Of a DNA stretch of 64,000 nt, positions 12,604-25,333 are shown one piece after another. The notes beneath the pieces are model-generated. The model did no database searches and was not told the origin of the DNA. It worked only from the letters and a program-made list of their open reading frames with translations. The stretch spans positions 1-64,000 of the forward strand of contig JAGWUF010000005.1 of NCBI GenBank assembly GCA_028868545.1, in the 5' to 3' direction. The position numbers and the translations under genes were made by a program. Every line of letters starts with the position of its first letter. Within the stretch, counting starts at the first letter, position 1. This DNA comes from Lysobacteraceae bacterium. Lineage in GTDB: Bacteria > Pseudomonadota > Gammaproteobacteria > Xanthomonadales > Xanthomonadaceae.

Positions 12604-15600
12604 ATGAAGCGAATGCTCATCAACGCCACGCAGGCGGAAGAACTGCGGGTGGCCATCGTCGAAGGTCAGAACCTGTACGACATCGACATCGAACAGCCGT
12701 CCCGCGACAACAAGAAATCCAATATCTACAAGGGCCGGATCACCCGGCTGGAACCCTCGCTGGAAGCGGCCTTCGTGGAATACGGCGCCGACCGCCACGG
12801 CTTTTTGCCGCTGAAGGAAATCTCCCGCGACTACTTCCAGGCCGGGGTGGACCACCACAAGGCCGGCATCAAGGAACTCCTGCGCGAAGGCCAGGAAGTG
12901 GTGGTGCAGGTGGACAAGGAAGAGCGCGGCAACAAGGGCGCTGCGCTGACCACCTTCATCTCGCTGGCTGGCCGCTACATGGTGCTGATGCCGAACTCGC
13001 CCACCGCCGGCGGCGTCTCGCGCCGGATCGAGGGCGACGATCGCGCCGAACTCAAGCGCGCGATGGACGCACTGAACATTCCCGACGACATGGGCGTGAT
13101 CATCCGCACTGCCGGTGTCGGCCGCGACGCGGAAGAACTGCAGTGGGATCTGGACTACCTGCTGAGCATCTGGCGCGCGATCGCCGAGGCTGCACTGAGC
13201 AAGCCGGCGCCGTTCCTGATCTACCAGGAAAGCCGTCTGATCGTGCGCGCCCTGCGTGACTACATGCGCAGCGACATCGGCGAAATCCTGGTGGATACCC
13301 CGGAGATGTTCGCCGAGGCACTGGAATTCGTCGAGCAGGTGATGCCGCACAACAAGCGCAAGCTCAAGCACTACACCGACGACACCCCGTTGTTCAACCG
13401 TTTCCAGATCGAGTCGCAGATCGAGTCGGCCTATGAGCGCACCGTGCGCCTGCCCTCCGGCGGCGCACTGGTGATCGACCAGACCGAGGCGCTGACCGCC
13501 ATCGACGTCAACTCGGCGCGTGCCACCAAGGGTGGCGACATCGAGGAAACCGCGTTCAACACCAACCTGGAAGCCGCCGAGGAAGTGGCCCGTCAGCTGC
13601 GCCTGCGCGACCTGGGCGGGCTGGTGGTGATCGACTTCATCGACATGACCTTGGGCAAGCACCAGCGCGATGTCGAGAACAAGCTGCAGAACGCGCTGAA
13701 ATACGACCGTGCACGCGTGCAGCTGGGCCGCATCAGCCGCTTCGGCCTGATGGAAATGAGCCGCCAGCGCCTGCGGCCCAGCCTGGGCGAAGCCAGCCAG
13801 ATCGTGTGCCCGCGCTGCGAAGGCCATGGCCGCATGCGCAGCATCGAATCCTTGAGCCTGTCGATCATCCGCGTGGCCGAAGAGCACGCGATGAAGGACA
13901 ACACCGGCCAAGTTCTGGTGCAGGCCCCCGTCGAAATTGCCAACTTCCTGCTCAATGAAAAGCGCAGTGCGCTGCGTGAAATCGAGCAGCGCCACGATGC
14001 CCCCATCGTGATCGTGGCCGACGAACAGCTGCAGTCCCCGCACTACGAAGTCACCCGCATCCGCAGCAACGAGATGGGCGAGGAAACCAGCAAGCCCAGC
14101 TATCAGCGGGGGACTCCGCGCAAGCTGAACACCATTGCGCTGACCAAGGCGCAACTCAACATCCCGCCGCCGGCCGTCACCAAAGTACATCCGGTGCAGC
14201 CTGCACCACTGCGTGAACCCAAGCCGATGCCGCAGGAGGCACTCGCCGCACCCGTTGCCACCGCACCACACACCGCACCGGCAGCGGCTGCGCAAACCGG
14301 CACCGGCGTGATCGGCTGGTTGCGCGGCCTGTTCAGCGCCGCGCCGCCCGCCCCCGCTGCCGCCGCAACTCCGGCTGCCGCCCCACCGCAGGGAGGCCAG
14401 CAGCGCCGTGACGAGCGCGGCAATCGGCGCGACAACCGCAACAAGGGTGAATCGCGGCGCGACGAGGGCAAGCAGCGCGACAACCGCAACGATCAAGCCC
14501 AGAAGCAGCAGCCGACCCCGCAGCAACCAAAACAGAAATCGCAACAGCCGCAGCAGACACAGAAGCAGCAGGCACAAAAGCAGGAGACTCGTCCGGACAA
14601 GCAACCTGCCCCGGACAAGCAGGATCGCCAGCAGCCGCAACAGAAATCCCCCAAACCGCAGCGGCAAGAACGTGCAGAACCGGCAACCGGCACCGTGCAG
14701 TCCGGGAATGCCCAACCCGCAGCAGAGCCCTCCGCAACCGCTGCCGTCGCGGCAACCGCCGCAGCTGCGGCGGTCACGCTCACGGCTGCGGCCACTGCGA
14801 CCGAAGGTGCTGTCGAACAGCTGCAAACTGCCAGTCCGGACAGTGCTGATGTCAACCCGGTCAACGCCGCCACCGATGACAATGCCGCCTCCGAAGGGAC
14901 TGGCAAGCGTCGTCGCGGTCGCCGTGGCGGTCGGCGTCGGCGTCGCGGGCAAGGCGATGCCGCCGGTCTGGCCGATGATGCGGGTAGTGATGGCGAGGAT
15001 GGGCTGGAAGAAGTACTGGATCGCGATGGCGCGCAGCCGGAGTTCGATTTCGACGATATCGAGCCTGCAGCTTCGGTCGCCGTCGCCGCGACACCCGCAG
15101 TGACAGTACCGGCCGCGGTCGTGACCGTTGCCGACACGCCTGCATCCAGTGGCACCACCCCGAAGCCCGCCGCGTTGCCGCCGGAAGCAACAACCGGGCA
15201 GGCGTCGATCGCCATCATCCAGGACATCGCGGCCCAGGATTCCCTTCCCCTGATTGTCACCGAAGTGGTGTCGAGCGCGGAGCCCGTCGCCACTGCTCCC
15301 CTGCCGCCCGTGGATGCCGTCACCGCAACGGCCTCGGCAACCATGATCGAGCCCGCAGCCGCAGAAATCGTCGAACCCGTCACGCCATCCAGCCCGGCAA
15401 TCGTCAACATGCTCTCGGACGCGCCGGCCACGCAGACCACTGCATCGGCAACGGCATCCACCGTGGCCGATGCCAGCGAGGACGACGCGGATGCGGCGGC
15501 CATGCAGCGCGCCGAGAAACTGCGTGGCTTGTTCGAAACCGCAAAACACGACGTGCTGCCCGCGCCTGCGGCAGCGGCCACGAGTGTCACGTCCGAAGCG

Positions 15601-15648
15601 GCCAGCCCCTCGCCGCAAGCGACACCGGAAACGCACCACGACGCCTGA
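12604..15648 (+). CDS. rne: Ribonuclease E
   Basis: [30 protein letters not shown]..., S1 domain, Zn-link [10 protein letters not shown], Arg/Gln/Pro-rich C-terminal scaffold. Confidence 0.96.
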   Translation: MKRMLINATQAEELRVAIVEGQNLYDIDIEQPSRDNKKSNIYKGRITRLEPSLEAAFVEYGADRHGFLPLKEISRDYFQAGVDHHKAGIKELLREGQEVVVQVDKEERGNKGAALTTFISLAGRYMVLMPNSPTAGGVSRRIEGDDRAELKRAMDALNIPDDMGVIIRTAGVGRDAEELQWDLDYLLSIWRAIAEAALSKPAPFLIYQESRLIVRALRDYMRSDIGEILVDTPEMFAEALEFVEQVMPHNKRKLKHYTDDTPLFNRFQIESQIESAYERTVRLPSGGALVIDQTEALTAIDVNSARATKGGDIEETAFNTNLEAAEEVARQLRLRDLGGLVVIDFIDMTLGKHQRDVENKLQNALKYDRARVQLGRISRFGLMEMSRQRLRPSLGEASQIVCPRCEGHGRMRSIESLSLSIIRVAEEHAMKDNTGQVLVQAPVEIANFLLNEKRSALREIEQRHDAPIVIVADEQLQSPHYEVTRIRSNEMGEETSKPSYQRGTPRKLNTIALTKAQLNIPPPAVTKVHPVQPAPLREPKPMPQEALAAPVATAPHTAPAAAAQTGTGVIGWLRGLFSAAPPAPAAAATPAAAPPQGGQQRRDERGNRRDNRNKGESRRDEGKQRDNRNDQAQKQQPTPQQPKQKSQQPQQTQKQQAQKQETRPDKQPAPDKQDRQQPQQKSPKPQRQERAEPATGTVQSGNAQPAAEPSATAAVAATAAAAAVTLTAAATATEGAVEQLQTASPDSADVNPVNAATDDNAASEGTGKRRRGRRGGRRRRRGQGDAAGLADDAGSDGEDGLEEVLDRDGAQPEFDFDDIEPAASVAVAATPAVTVPAAVVTVADTPASSGTTPKPAALPPEATTGQASIAIIQDIAAQDSLPLIVTEVVSSAEPVATAPLPPVDAVTATASATMIEPAAAEIVEPVTPSSPAIVNMLSDAPATQTTASATASTVADASEDDADAAAMQRAEKLRGLFETAKHDVLPAPAAAATSVTSEAASPSPQATPETHHDA

Positions 15649-15660
15649 TCGGCGTCGTGG
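15636..15660. terminator. Perfect hairpin including the rne stop codon
   Basis: CCACGACGCC-tgatc-GGCGTCGTGG. Confidence 0.65.
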
Positions 15661-15683
15661 CAGCGGTGGCCTCGTGCCATGGC

Positions 15684-15712
15684 AGGCACCCGTGCGCAAG
15701 GCACGGGTGCCT
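15684..15712. terminator. Second hairpin between convergent rne and the response regulator gene
   Basis: AGGCACCCGTGC-gcaag-GCACGGGTGCCT, 12-bp perfect stem. Confidence 0.6.
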
Positions 15713-16365
15713 CAGTGCACGATGCTGGCAGGATCCACCAACCCGTACTGGCTGGCCAGGCGGGCCAGCGCGATCGTGTCGTGAATGCCCAGCTTGTCGA
15801 ACAGCCGCGCCTTGTGCGTGTTGACCGTCTTCGCGCTCAAGCTCAGCCGTTTGGCGATGGATTCCTGACGCAGGCCCTGATTCAGCAGCAATGCCACTTC
15901 CAGTTCGCGTGGCGTCAGGCTGTCGAAGGGGGAAGCTGAATCCCCATGCAGGCCTGAAAGCGCCAAACCCTGCGCAATTGAGCTGGCCAGATATTTGCGG
16001 CCTTTCGCGACATCGCGCACGGCACGCAGCAGTTCCTCGACATCGCAGGCCTTGCCGACATAACCATAAGCACCGGCCTCCAGCAGGCGTCGGGGCATCG
16101 GGCCGTCTTCCAGCACCGAGACCGCAATCACGCGACAGCCATAATCGCCGCGCACCACGCGCTCGGTGAGCTCCAGCCCGCTCAGTCCGGGCAGGTGCAG
16201 GTCACAGAGCACGATGTCGGGCTTCATGCTGCGAATCTCCGGCAAGGCATCTTCCGCACTCTCGGCATCCCCGACCACCTCGATATCGGGCTGCTCGCCC
16301 AGGATGAGCCGGAAGCCGGTCCGCACCAGTGCGTGATCGTCAACGATGTAGACCTTGATCGTCAT
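15712..16365 (-). CDS. NarL/FixJ-family response regulator (GacA/UvrY-like)
   Basis: REC domain (YIVDDHALVR, DIVLCDLHLPGLSGLEL) plus LuxR HTH (LTPRELEVALLLNQGLRQESIAKRLSLSAKTVNTHKARLFDKLGI). Confidence 0.9.
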   Translation of the reverse strand: MTIKVYIVDDHALVRTGFRLILGEQPDIEVVGDAESAEDALPEIRSMKPDIVLCDLHLPGLSGLELTERVVRGDYGCRVIAVSVLEDGPMPRRLLEAGAYGYVGKACDVEELLRAVRDVAKGRKYLASSIAQGLALSGLHGDSASPFDSLTPRELEVALLLNQGLRQESIAKRLSLSAKTVNTHKARLFDKLGIHDTIALARLASQYGLVDPASIVH

Positions 16366-16487
16366 GCCGCTTCCCCTGTCGGCTCCCCCGAGCCATGCAC
16401 GTCAGGCTAGCCCCTGCCCGCACGAATGCCTAGCAGGGTATGCCCTGTTGATGGGTAGGGAAAGTCTGATCGTCTATTCGACGGGGC

Positions 16488-16527
16488 AATGAACGGCCTG
16501 CGAACCCGTGGTTCGCAAGCAGGCCGT

Positions 16528-16532
<5 letters not shown>
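16488..16532. terminator. Long hairpin overlapping the guaA stop codon
   Basis: AATGAACGGCCTGCGAACC-cgt-GGTTCGC-aa-GCAGGCCGTTCATT. Confidence 0.7.
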
Positions 16533-18087
<1,555 letters not shown>

Positions 18088-18179
18088 GTGTTTGGCATTC
18101 AGGGGGTGATCGTTGCCGTCCATGGCGTGACATCACGACCTTCGGATCGCCCTGCCCGTCCATCCATGGCCGGGCGTTC

Positions 18180-18216
18180 GGTGGCGCGCGAACCAGTGGT
18201 TCGCATGCGCGCCACC
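18180..18216. terminator. Long hairpin immediately downstream of guaB
   Basis: GGTGGCGCGCGAACC-agt-GGTTCGC-at-GCGCGCCACC; shares a core with the hairpin at 16488-16532. Confidence 0.65.
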
Positions 18217-19677
18217 TCACCCCGCGCGGTAATTCGGCGGTTCCTTGGTGATCTGCACGTCGTGGACGTGGCTTTCGCGCTGGCCGGCGCCGGTCACCTT
18301 CACGAACTGCGGTTTGTTGCGCATGTCATCAATCGTGGCGCAGCCGACGTAACCCATCGTCGCGCGCAAACCGCCCATCAACTGGTGCACCACGCCCGCC
18401 AGCGGGCCGCGCACCGGCACCCGGCCTTCGATGCCTTCCGGCACCAGCTTGTCGGCATCGGCGGCGTCCTGGAAATAACGATCCTTCGAACCCTTTTCCA
18501 TCGCCCCGAGCGAGCCCATGCCGCGGTAGCTCTTGTAGCTGCGACCCTGGAACAATTCGATCTCGCCCGGCGACTCCTCGGTGCCGGCGAACAGGCCACC
18601 GATCATCACGCTGGACGCGCCGGCCACCAGCGCCTTGCCGATGTCGCCGGAGTAGCGGATGCCGCCATCGGCGATCAGCGGGATGCGGTCCTGCAACGCG
18701 CTGGCCACCATGTCTATCGCGGTGATCTGCGGCACGCCGACGCCTGCAACGATGCGGGTGGTGCAGATCGAGCCGGGGCCGACACCCACCTTCACCGCGT
18801 CCGCGCCTGCGTCCATCAGTGCCAGCGCGGCGTCGCCGGTGACGATGTTGCCGCCGATCACCTGCACCTGCGGGTAGTGCTTCTTGACCCAGGCGACGCG
18901 CTCGATGACGCCCTGCGAGTGGCCGTGCGCGGTGTCCACCACGATCACGTCCACGCCGGCGGCCACCAGCGCCTCGATGCGCTGCTCGGTATCGCCGCCC
19001 ACGCCGACCGCGGCGCCGACCAGCAACCGCTCGCTGGCGTCGTAGGCGGCGTTGGGGTTGTCGGACTTCTTCTGGATGTCCTTGACGGTGATCAGGCCGC
19101 GCAGTTCGAAATCGTCGTTGACCACCAGCACCTTCTCGATCCGGTGCTTGTGCAGCAGGCCCATCACCTCATCGTCGCTGGCGCCTTCCTTCACCGTGAC
19201 CAGTTTTTCCTTCTTGGTCATGATGTGGCGGATCGGGTCATCCAGCTTCTTCTCGAAGCGCATGTCGCGGCCGGTGACGATGCCGATCAAGTGGCCGGAC
19301 TCGTCCACCACCGGCACGCCGGAGATGTTGCGCGCGCGGGTCAGTTTGAGCACTTCGCCGATGCTGGTGTCGGGGCCCACGGTGAACGGGTCGCGGATCA
19401 CCCCGGCTTCGAAATTCTTCACCCACGCCACCTGCGCGGCCTGCGCCTGCGCGGTCATGTTCTTGTGGATGATGGAAATGCCGCCCAGCTGCGCCATCGC
19501 CACCGCGAAGCGTGCTTCGCTGACGGTATCCATCGCCGCCGAGGCCAGAGGCAGGCGAATGCGCAGGTTGCGGGTCAGGCGCGTTTCCAGCGACACATCC
19601 TTGGGCAGGACGATGGAATGCGCGGGGACGAGGGAAACGTCGTCGTACGTCAGTGCTTCAGCCTGGATGCGGAGCAT
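18217..19677 (-). CDS. guaB: IMP dehydrogenase
   Basis: [21 protein letters not shown]..., CBS domains, [20 protein letters not shown] active-site loop. Confidence 0.96.
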   Translation of the reverse strand: MLRIQAEALTYDDVSLVPAHSIVLPKDVSLETRLTRNLRIRLPLASAAMDTVSEARFAVAMAQLGGISIIHKNMTAQAQAAQVAWVKNFEAGVIRDPFTVGPDTSIGEVLKLTRARNISGVPVVDESGHLIGIVTGRDMRFEKKLDDPIRHIMTKKEKLVTVKEGASDDEVMGLLHKHRIEKVLVVNDDFELRGLITVKDIQKKSDNPNAAYDASERLLVGAAVGVGGDTEQRIEALVAAGVDVIVVDTAHGHSQGVIERVAWVKKHYPQVQVIGGNIVTGDAALALMDAGADAVKVGVGPGSICTTRIVAGVGVPQITAIDMVASALQDRIPLIADGGIRYSGDIGKALVAGASSVMIGGLFAGTEESPGEIELFQGRSYKSYRGMGSLGAMEKGSKDRYFQDAADADKLVPEGIEGRVPVRGPLAGVVHQLMGGLRATMGYVGCATIDDMRNKPQFVKVTGAGQRESHVHDVQITKEPPNYRAG

Positions 19678-19762
19678 CGGCAGTCCCGTGGGAAGTGGGG
19701 AAGCGCGTCATTGTACCGCTTTTTCCGGCAGCTTCGGGGGAAACCGCCGATCAACGAAACAA

Positions 19763-20632
19763 TCAGCCCTGCGCGCAGTCCGCCAGCTCCGCCGCTTCCA
19801 GCGTGTTCTGCATCAGCGTGGCCACGGTCATCGGCCCCACCCCGCCCGGCACCGGGGTGATCCAGCTGGCGCGCTGCGTGGCGGCGTCAAAGCCGACATC
19901 GCCCACCAACCGGCCGTCGTCCAGCCGGTTGATGCCGACGTCGATCACCACCGCGCCTTCTTTCACCCATTCGCCCGGGATCAACCCCGGCCGGCCGGCC
20001 GCCACCACCAGGATGTCGGCCTCGCCCACATGCCGCTTGAGCACGTCCATCGGAGTGAACTTGTGGCAGCTGGTCACCGTGCAGCCGGCAATCAGCAATT
20101 CCAGCGCCATCGGTCGGCCAACATGGTTGGACACGCCGACAATCGTGGCGCTCTGCCCGCGCACCGGCTTGTCGGTCCAGGCCAGCAACGTGGTGATGCC
20201 GCGCGGGGTGCACGGGCGCAGGCCGAACTGGCGCAGCGCCAGATGGCCGACGTTCTGCGGATGGAAGCCGTCCACGTCCTTGCTGGGGTGGATGCGCTCG
20301 ATCAGCGCGCTGGCGTCGCGGATGCCGGGCAGTGGCAGCTGGATCAGGATGCCATGGATGCGCGCATCGGCATTGAGCTGGTCGATCAGCGCCAGCAATT
20401 CGGTTTCGGTGGTGCCGGCCGGCAGATCGTAGTCATGGGCCTCGATCCCCACTTTTTCAGCCGCACGTTTCTTGTTGCGCACGTACACCGACGAGGCCGG
20501 GTCGCTGCCCACCAACACCACCGCCAGCCCGGGTCGCGATTTGCCGGCGGCCAGGCGTGCATCCACCTGCGCCTTCAGGCTGTCCAGCAGGGTGTCGGCG
20601 ATGCGTTTTCCATCGAGAATGCGGGCGGTCAT
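19763..20632 (-). CDS. folD: Bifunctional methylenetetrahydrofolate dehydrogenase/cyclohydrolase
   Basis: [74 protein letters not shown]. Confidence 0.95.
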   Translation of the reverse strand: MTARILDGKRIADTLLDSLKAQVDARLAAGKSRPGLAVVLVGSDPASSVYVRNKKRAAEKVGIEAHDYDLPAGTTETELLALIDQLNADARIHGILIQLPLPGIRDASALIERIHPSKDVDGFHPQNVGHLALRQFGLRPCTPRGITTLLAWTDKPVRGQSATIVGVSNHVGRPMALELLIAGCTVTSCHKFTPMDVLKRHVGEADILVVAAGRPGLIPGEWVKEGAVVIDVGINRLDDGRLVGDVGFDAATQRASWITPVPGGVGPMTVATLMQNTLEAAELADCAQG

Positions 20633-20822
20633 GCAGGGGTCTGCTGGCGGAAAGTGCGCATTATCGCCCAGCCGCCGTCCGGCAGGCGACGCATCGGGCG
20701 AACAGGTGTAGGTTATGGGCGTGGCAGGGGGGCTGCGACGTCATTCGTGGCTGGCCGGCACCCCGCGCTGCAGGCGTTTCCCACTTCAGTACGGCACTCC
20801 ACACCAGTCGGCGAGGGGCAGC

Positions 20823-21029
20823 ATGGCAATCCTTCAGGGCGAATGCCCGAAATGTGGCAAACGGATTTTGCATGTCAACGTGGAACAGATCGTGGGCATG
20901 GTGGATGGCAGCAGCAAGGCGCGATGCCTGAGCTACAGCTGCATCCACTGCAACACGGTCCTGGGCGTCCAGATCGACCCGCGTTCGAAGCCACGCCTGC
21001 GCAGCAACAAGCCTGCGCCCGCCAGCTGA
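20823..21029 (+). CDS. Small (68 aa) zinc-ribbon-like protein, unknown function
   Basis: MAILQGECPKCGKRILHVNVEQIVGMVDGSSKARCLSYSCIHCNTVLGVQIDP...; CxxC...CxxC. Confidence 0.6.
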   Translation: MAILQGECPKCGKRILHVNVEQIVGMVDGSSKARCLSYSCIHCNTVLGVQIDPRSKPRLRSNKPAPAS

Positions 21030-21036
21030 CGTTTTC

Positions 21037-22074
21037 TCAACTTCCACCAGGCAAGGGATCGTCCGGCTTGCCCAGCGCCGGCTGCCCGGGCGCGGGACAA
21101 CGCGGCACGCCCGAGCCCAGCACGCAGTTGACACAGCAGGCCTCCGGCACCGGCGGGTTGCGCTGGAACCCGGGTGGTGCCACCGGCCCGATGCGTGCCA
21201 GCTCGTCCTGCGATTTCAGCTGCAGCAGCACCACCCAATCCTGTCGGTTGAAATTGCAGGCGGTTTCGTCGTCGAGAGTGCAAGGCGCGTCGTCCTGGCT
21301 GCGATACGCCAGCTCCGTCAGCCGCCCCTGTGCATCCACCGGCAGCCTGCGCAGGGTCACTGCCTGCTGCACATTGCCGCCAATGGCGTAGACCTTGCCG
21401 GCATCGATGGCGACGATGATGTCGCAATGCATGGGCAGGCCACTGCCGCCCTGGTCGATCAGTCTGACCAGCCCGTCGTAGCCCTGGATGCGACGGCTGC
21501 GATTGAAACAGAGCAGGTCGCCGGTCTGAACCGCGCTGCTGGCGGGGGCCACGAAGCGATACGGGCTGGCGGCGTCCTTGCGGGCGGCACGCACGTAATC
21601 GAAATGGCTGGGTGAATCATGGAACCCGGGCACACCGGCACGTTCCATCACCCAACTGATGAAGGCAGCCGACCACGGGTTGTCGATGATGAACCCTCTG
21701 CATCCAAGCCCGGGATAGGACAAGCTCATTGCCGCCATGCTGCAGTCGCTGGCACCCGACTTGTACGCCATGGCCGGCAGCAAGCCACTGGCTTGCCAGT
21801 AGAACGCCACCCGTCGCCAGGGGGCGCCGCCATCTTTCAGCCCGGTGTCTTCCGCTTCGTAGGCCGGCAGGTTCGCCAACCGGCCGGCGTCGTCGATGAA
21901 CGGCCGATTCCACCGCAGGTATTCCTCACACGCCACCGCCGCGACCCGGGTGGCGACCTGTGCATCCGTCTGGCGCTGGCTCAGCGTCGGGCACTGATCC
22001 GCGGCCCCGGCAACGCCGCATCCCGACAGCAGTCCCAGCATCAGCAGGGCATGCATCCATGCTTTGGGCATCAT
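21037..22074 (-). CDS. DUF2272-like lipoprotein
   Basis: MMPKAWMHALLMLGLLSGCG lipobox; FIIDNPWSAAFISWVMERAGVPGFHDSPSHFDYVRAA. Confidence 0.75.
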   Translation of the reverse strand: MMPKAWMHALLMLGLLSGCGVAGAADQCPTLSQRQTDAQVATRVAAVACEEYLRWNRPFIDDAGRLANLPAYEAEDTGLKDGGAPWRRVAFYWQASGLLPAMAYKSGASDCSMAAMSLSYPGLGCRGFIIDNPWSAAFISWVMERAGVPGFHDSPSHFDYVRAARKDAASPYRFVAPASSAVQTGDLLCFNRSRRIQGYDGLVRLIDQGGSGLPMHCDIIVAIDAGKVYAIGGNVQQAVTLRRLPVDAQGRLTELAYRSQDDAPCTLDDETACNFNRQDWVVLLQLKSQDELARIGPVAPPGFQRNPPVPEACCVNCVLGSGVPRCPAPGQPALGKPDDPLPGGS

Positions 22075-23207
22075 CGGCTTGCATCCCCGGCGCAATGCGC
22101 CACTTCATCGACATATCCCTGGAAAGCGCGATCCGGGGCGCACACCGGACACTGCGGGTCGGCATCGATGCGGAACTCGCGGAAGTGCATGCCCAGCGCA
22201 TCGAATTGCAGCAGCCGGCCCACCAGGGGCTGGCCGATCTGCAACAGCAGTTTCAGCACCTCGGTCGCCTGCAGCAGCCCCAGCACCCCCGGCAACACGC
22301 CCAGCACCCCGGCTTCGGCGCAATTGGGGGCCGCATCGGCCGGCGGCGGCTCCGGAAACAGGCAGCGATAGCACGGCGCACTGCCACGCTGGCGGCCGGC
22401 ATCGAACACGCTGAGCTGGCCTTCGAAACGGTGCACCGCGGCATGCACCAGCGGCTTGCGCAGGTGCACGCAGGCATCGTTCAGCAGGTAGCGCACCGGG
22501 AAGTTGTCGCCGCCGTCCACCACCACGTCGACGCCCTCGAGCAGGCGCTCGACATTGGCTGCGGTGACGCGTTCGCGCACGGCCTCGATGCGGGTGCGCG
22601 GGTTCAACGCGGCCAGCGCCTGCGCCGCCGATTCCACCTTCGCCACGCCGATGCGCGCATCCGTGTGCAGGATCTGCCGCTGCAGGTTGCTGCGATCCAC
22701 CACGTCGTCATCGACGAGGCACAGCATGCCCACTCCGGCCGCGGCCAGGTAGTACGCCGCTGGTGAGCCCAACCCGCCGGCCCCCACCAGCAGCACCCGC
22801 GCGGCTTCGAGCTTCTTCTGCCCGCCCAGGCCCACTTCCGGCAGGCGCAGGTGGCGCGAATAGCGCTCGCCGAAATCGGTGTCGATGTCGGGTTTGATCA
22901 TCGGCAGCCCGGCCGCTTCCCAGGCGCGGGTGCCGCCGGCCACCGACCACAGATTGCGGTAGCCCAGCGCGGCCAGTGCGGACAGGCATTGCGCCGAACG
23001 CACGCCGGCCTGGCACAGCAGCAGGATTTCCGCGTCGCGATCCGGCAGGCATGCAGCCGGATCTTTCAGCAGGTCTTCGCGGACGATGCCCCGCGCACCG
23101 GCGGCCATGCCCAGCGCACGCTCGTGCTCGGCGCGCACGTCGATGAGCAGCGCGCCGGCCTGTTGGCGGGTGTGGGCGGCGGCGGGAGACAGGCGGCGAA
23201 GGTTCAT
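22071..23207 (-). CDS. moeB: Molybdopterin-synthase adenylyltransferase with N-terminal rhodanese domain
   Basis: Rhodanese LLIDVRAEHERALG...LLLCQAGVRSAQC; ThiF/MoeB VLLVGAGGLGSPAAYYLAAAGVG, ERYSRHLRLPEVG. Confidence 0.88.
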   Translation of the reverse strand: MNLRRLSPAAAHTRQQAGALLIDVRAEHERALGMAAGARGIVREDLLKDPAACLPDRDAEILLLCQAGVRSAQCLSALAALGYRNLWSVAGGTRAWEAAGLPMIKPDIDTDFGERYSRHLRLPEVGLGGQKKLEAARVLLVGAGGLGSPAAYYLAAAGVGMLCLVDDDVVDRSNLQRQILHTDARIGVAKVESAAQALAALNPRTRIEAVRERVTAANVERLLEGVDVVVDGGDNFPVRYLLNDACVHLRKPLVHAAVHRFEGQLSVFDAGRQRGSAPCYRCLFPEPPPADAAPNCAEAGVLGVLPGVLGLLQATEVLKLLLQIGQPLVGRLLQFDALGMHFREFRIDADPQCPVCAPDRAFQGYVDEVAHCAGDASR

Positions 23208-23222
23208 GCGCCGATTATCCGC

Positions 23223-23819
23223 TCAAGCGCCATCCGCAGGCAGGCATCCGGCGGCAGCCAAGTCCGCCGGCGTGTTGAGATTACCGAAGCGCAGTCCGGC
23301 GAATGTCACCGCCGGCAGCGCCAGCGTCGTTTGCAGCGCCTTCACCGAATACTCGCCTTCGGCCAGTGCGGTGGCCAACGCGGCGCGCAGCGTATCCACG
23401 CGATACAAGGCCATCAGCGGTTGCAGGCCGTCGTCGTCGCGCGCCACCGCGCCCTGCCCGCCTTCGGCTGCGCCCGCATCTGCCAACGTACGCAGCACCT
23501 GCGCATCCACATGCAACACATCCACCGGCAAGGTGAATAGCCACGGGGTTTCACAGGCATCGGCCAGGGCGTGCAAGCCACCCAATGGGCCAAGATCGGG
23601 CTGCCTGTCCGGCAAGGCACGCAGCCCGTGTGGCAGGTAACGCGGCAGGTCGCGGTTGGCGCTCACCAGCACCGCTCCACACACGCCCGCCAAGGCTTGC
23701 GCATGCCGCAACACTTGCGGCTGACCATCGCGTTCGATCCAGGCCTTGTCGCGCCCGCCCAGCCGGCTGGCGCGGCCACCGGCCAGAATGCCCAGCGTGA
23801 CGGCGGCAGGCTCCAGCAT
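23223..23819 (-). CDS. mobA: Molybdenum cofactor guanylyltransferase
   Basis: LGILAGGRASRLGGRDKAWIERDGQPQVLRHA; next to moeB. Confidence 0.88.
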   Translation of the reverse strand: MLEPAAVTLGILAGGRASRLGGRDKAWIERDGQPQVLRHAQALAGVCGAVLVSANRDLPRYLPHGLRALPDRQPDLGPLGGLHALADACETPWLFTLPVDVLHVDAQVLRTLADAGAAEGGQGAVARDDDGLQPLMALYRVDTLRAALATALAEGEYSVKALQTTLALPAVTFAGLRFGNLNTPADLAAAGCLPADGA

Positions 23820-25219
23820 CAGCCGCCGCGCTTCACATGCCGCATCAGCCGGCGCTTCTTCTCGACCTGGCGGTCGGTCAGCACGTTCTTCTTGCCTTCG
23901 TAGGGATTGCTGTTTTCCCGGAACACGAAGCGAATGGGTGTTCCCACCAGCTTGAAGCGCTTGCGGAAAAAGTTTTCAAGGTAGCGCTGGTAGGTCGCGC
24001 TGAGCGTCTTCAGGCGGGTGCCGTGCACCACGAAGGTCGGCGGGGTGTCGCCGCCCGGATGGGCGAAGCGCAGCTTGGCCACATGCCCGCGCACCACCGG
24101 CGGCGGATTGGCGGTATACGCGGCCTCGATCGCGCGGGTCACGTCGGCGGTGCTGAACACATGCGTGGCCGATGCATGGGCGCGGTGGATGGCCTTGAAC
24201 AGCTCGCGCAGGCCGGAACCGTGCAGCGCGGAAATGCGCACGCGCTCGGCCCAATCGACGAAGCTCAATTTGCGCGCGGCCAGTGCTTCGGCCTGCTGAC
24301 GCTCGTAGTCGGTGCGGCCGTCCCATTTGTTGAGCACGATGACCAGCGCACGGCCGGCATCCAGCACCGCGCCCAGCACGGTGGCGTCCTGGTCGGTGAC
24401 GCCTTCGCTGGCGTCCAGCATCAGCACCGCCACCTGGCATTGCTCGATGGATTGCAGGGTCTTGAACGCGGAAAACTTTTCCACCGCCTCTTCCACCCGC
24501 CCGCGGCGGCGCAGGCCGGCGGTATCGATCAGGCGGTATTTGCGGCCATCGCGTTCCAGATCCACCGCGATGGAGTCGCGGGTGGTGCCGGGCACGTCGG
24601 AGGCGATCATGCGTTCTTCGCCGAGGATGCGGTTCACCAGCGTGGACTTGCCGACGTTGGGGCGACCGACGAAGGCGATGCGGATGCGGGCGGGGTCGTC
24701 GTCCAGGGTTTCGGTGCTGCCTTCTTCGGGCAGCAGTTTCACGGCCTTGGCCAGCACCGCGTCGATGCCGGTGCGGTGCGCGGAGGACACCGGCAAGGCA
24801 TCACCGAAGCCATAGCGGGAAAACTCCGCCATCGCGGCCTGCACGTCGATGCCGTCGGATTTGTTGACCACCAACAAGGTGGGCTTGGCTTGCTTGCGCA
24901 GCCAGCGCAGGATGTCGTCGTCCAGCGCCGAGGCACCCTCGCGGCCATCGACCACGAACAGGATCAGGTCGGCCTCCTCGGCAGCGGCGCGCGATTGTTT
25001 CGCGGTGGCGCCGGCCAGGCCTTCGTCCACGCCGGCAATGCCGCCGGTGTCCACCAGCACGAACGGACGCCCCTCCACCAGCCGGCAAACGCCGTAGTTG
25101 CGGTCGCGGGTGACGCCGGGTTCGTCATGCACCAGCGCATCGCGGGTGCGGGTCAACGCATTGAACAGCGTGGACTTGCCGACATTGGGACGCCCGACCA
25201 GGGCTACGAGGGGAAGCAT
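23819..25219 (-). CDS. der: Ribosome biogenesis GTPase Der
   Basis: Two GTPase domains: [18 protein letters not shown] and [19 protein letters not shown]. Confidence 0.96.
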   Translation of the reverse strand: MLPLVALVGRPNVGKSTLFNALTRTRDALVHDEPGVTRDRNYGVCRLVEGRPFVLVDTGGIAGVDEGLAGATAKQSRAAAEEADLILFVVDGREGASALDDDILRWLRKQAKPTLLVVNKSDGIDVQAAMAEFSRYGFGDALPVSSAHRTGIDAVLAKAVKLLPEEGSTETLDDDPARIRIAFVGRPNVGKSTLVNRILGEERMIASDVPGTTRDSIAVDLERDGRKYRLIDTAGLRRRGRVEEAVEKFSAFKTLQSIEQCQVAVLMLDASEGVTDQDATVLGAVLDAGRALVIVLNKWDGRTDYERQQAEALAARKLSFVDWAERVRISALHGSGLRELFKAIHRAHASATHVFSTADVTRAIEAAYTANPPPVVRGHVAKLRFAHPGGDTPPTFVVHGTRLKTLSATYQRYLENFFRKRFKLVGTPIRFVFRENSNPYEGKKNVLTDRQVEKKRRLMRHVKRGG

Positions 25220-25276
25220 GGGCTCGAACCTTCACGGTGGATGCAGGGCATCCGGAAAGAAAACGGAAACAACTGC

Positions 25277-25300
25277 GGCCCCGGCAGGGTAGCCGGGGCC
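25277..25300 (-). terminator. Rho-independent terminator downstream of bamB
   Basis: GGCCCCGGC-aGGGTa-GCCGGGGCC; T-rich tail on the minus strand (TTGTTTCCGTTTTC). Confidence 0.7.
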
Positions 25301-25333
25301 GTGCAGGGTTGCCAGCAGCGAGGGGAACCTGCG

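Noticed and set aside
11179-15699. 1506-aa minus-strand ORF
   Set aside because: Only the C-terminal part (to 12144) is RluC; the rest is antisense to rne and low-complexity, a GC-rich shadow ORF
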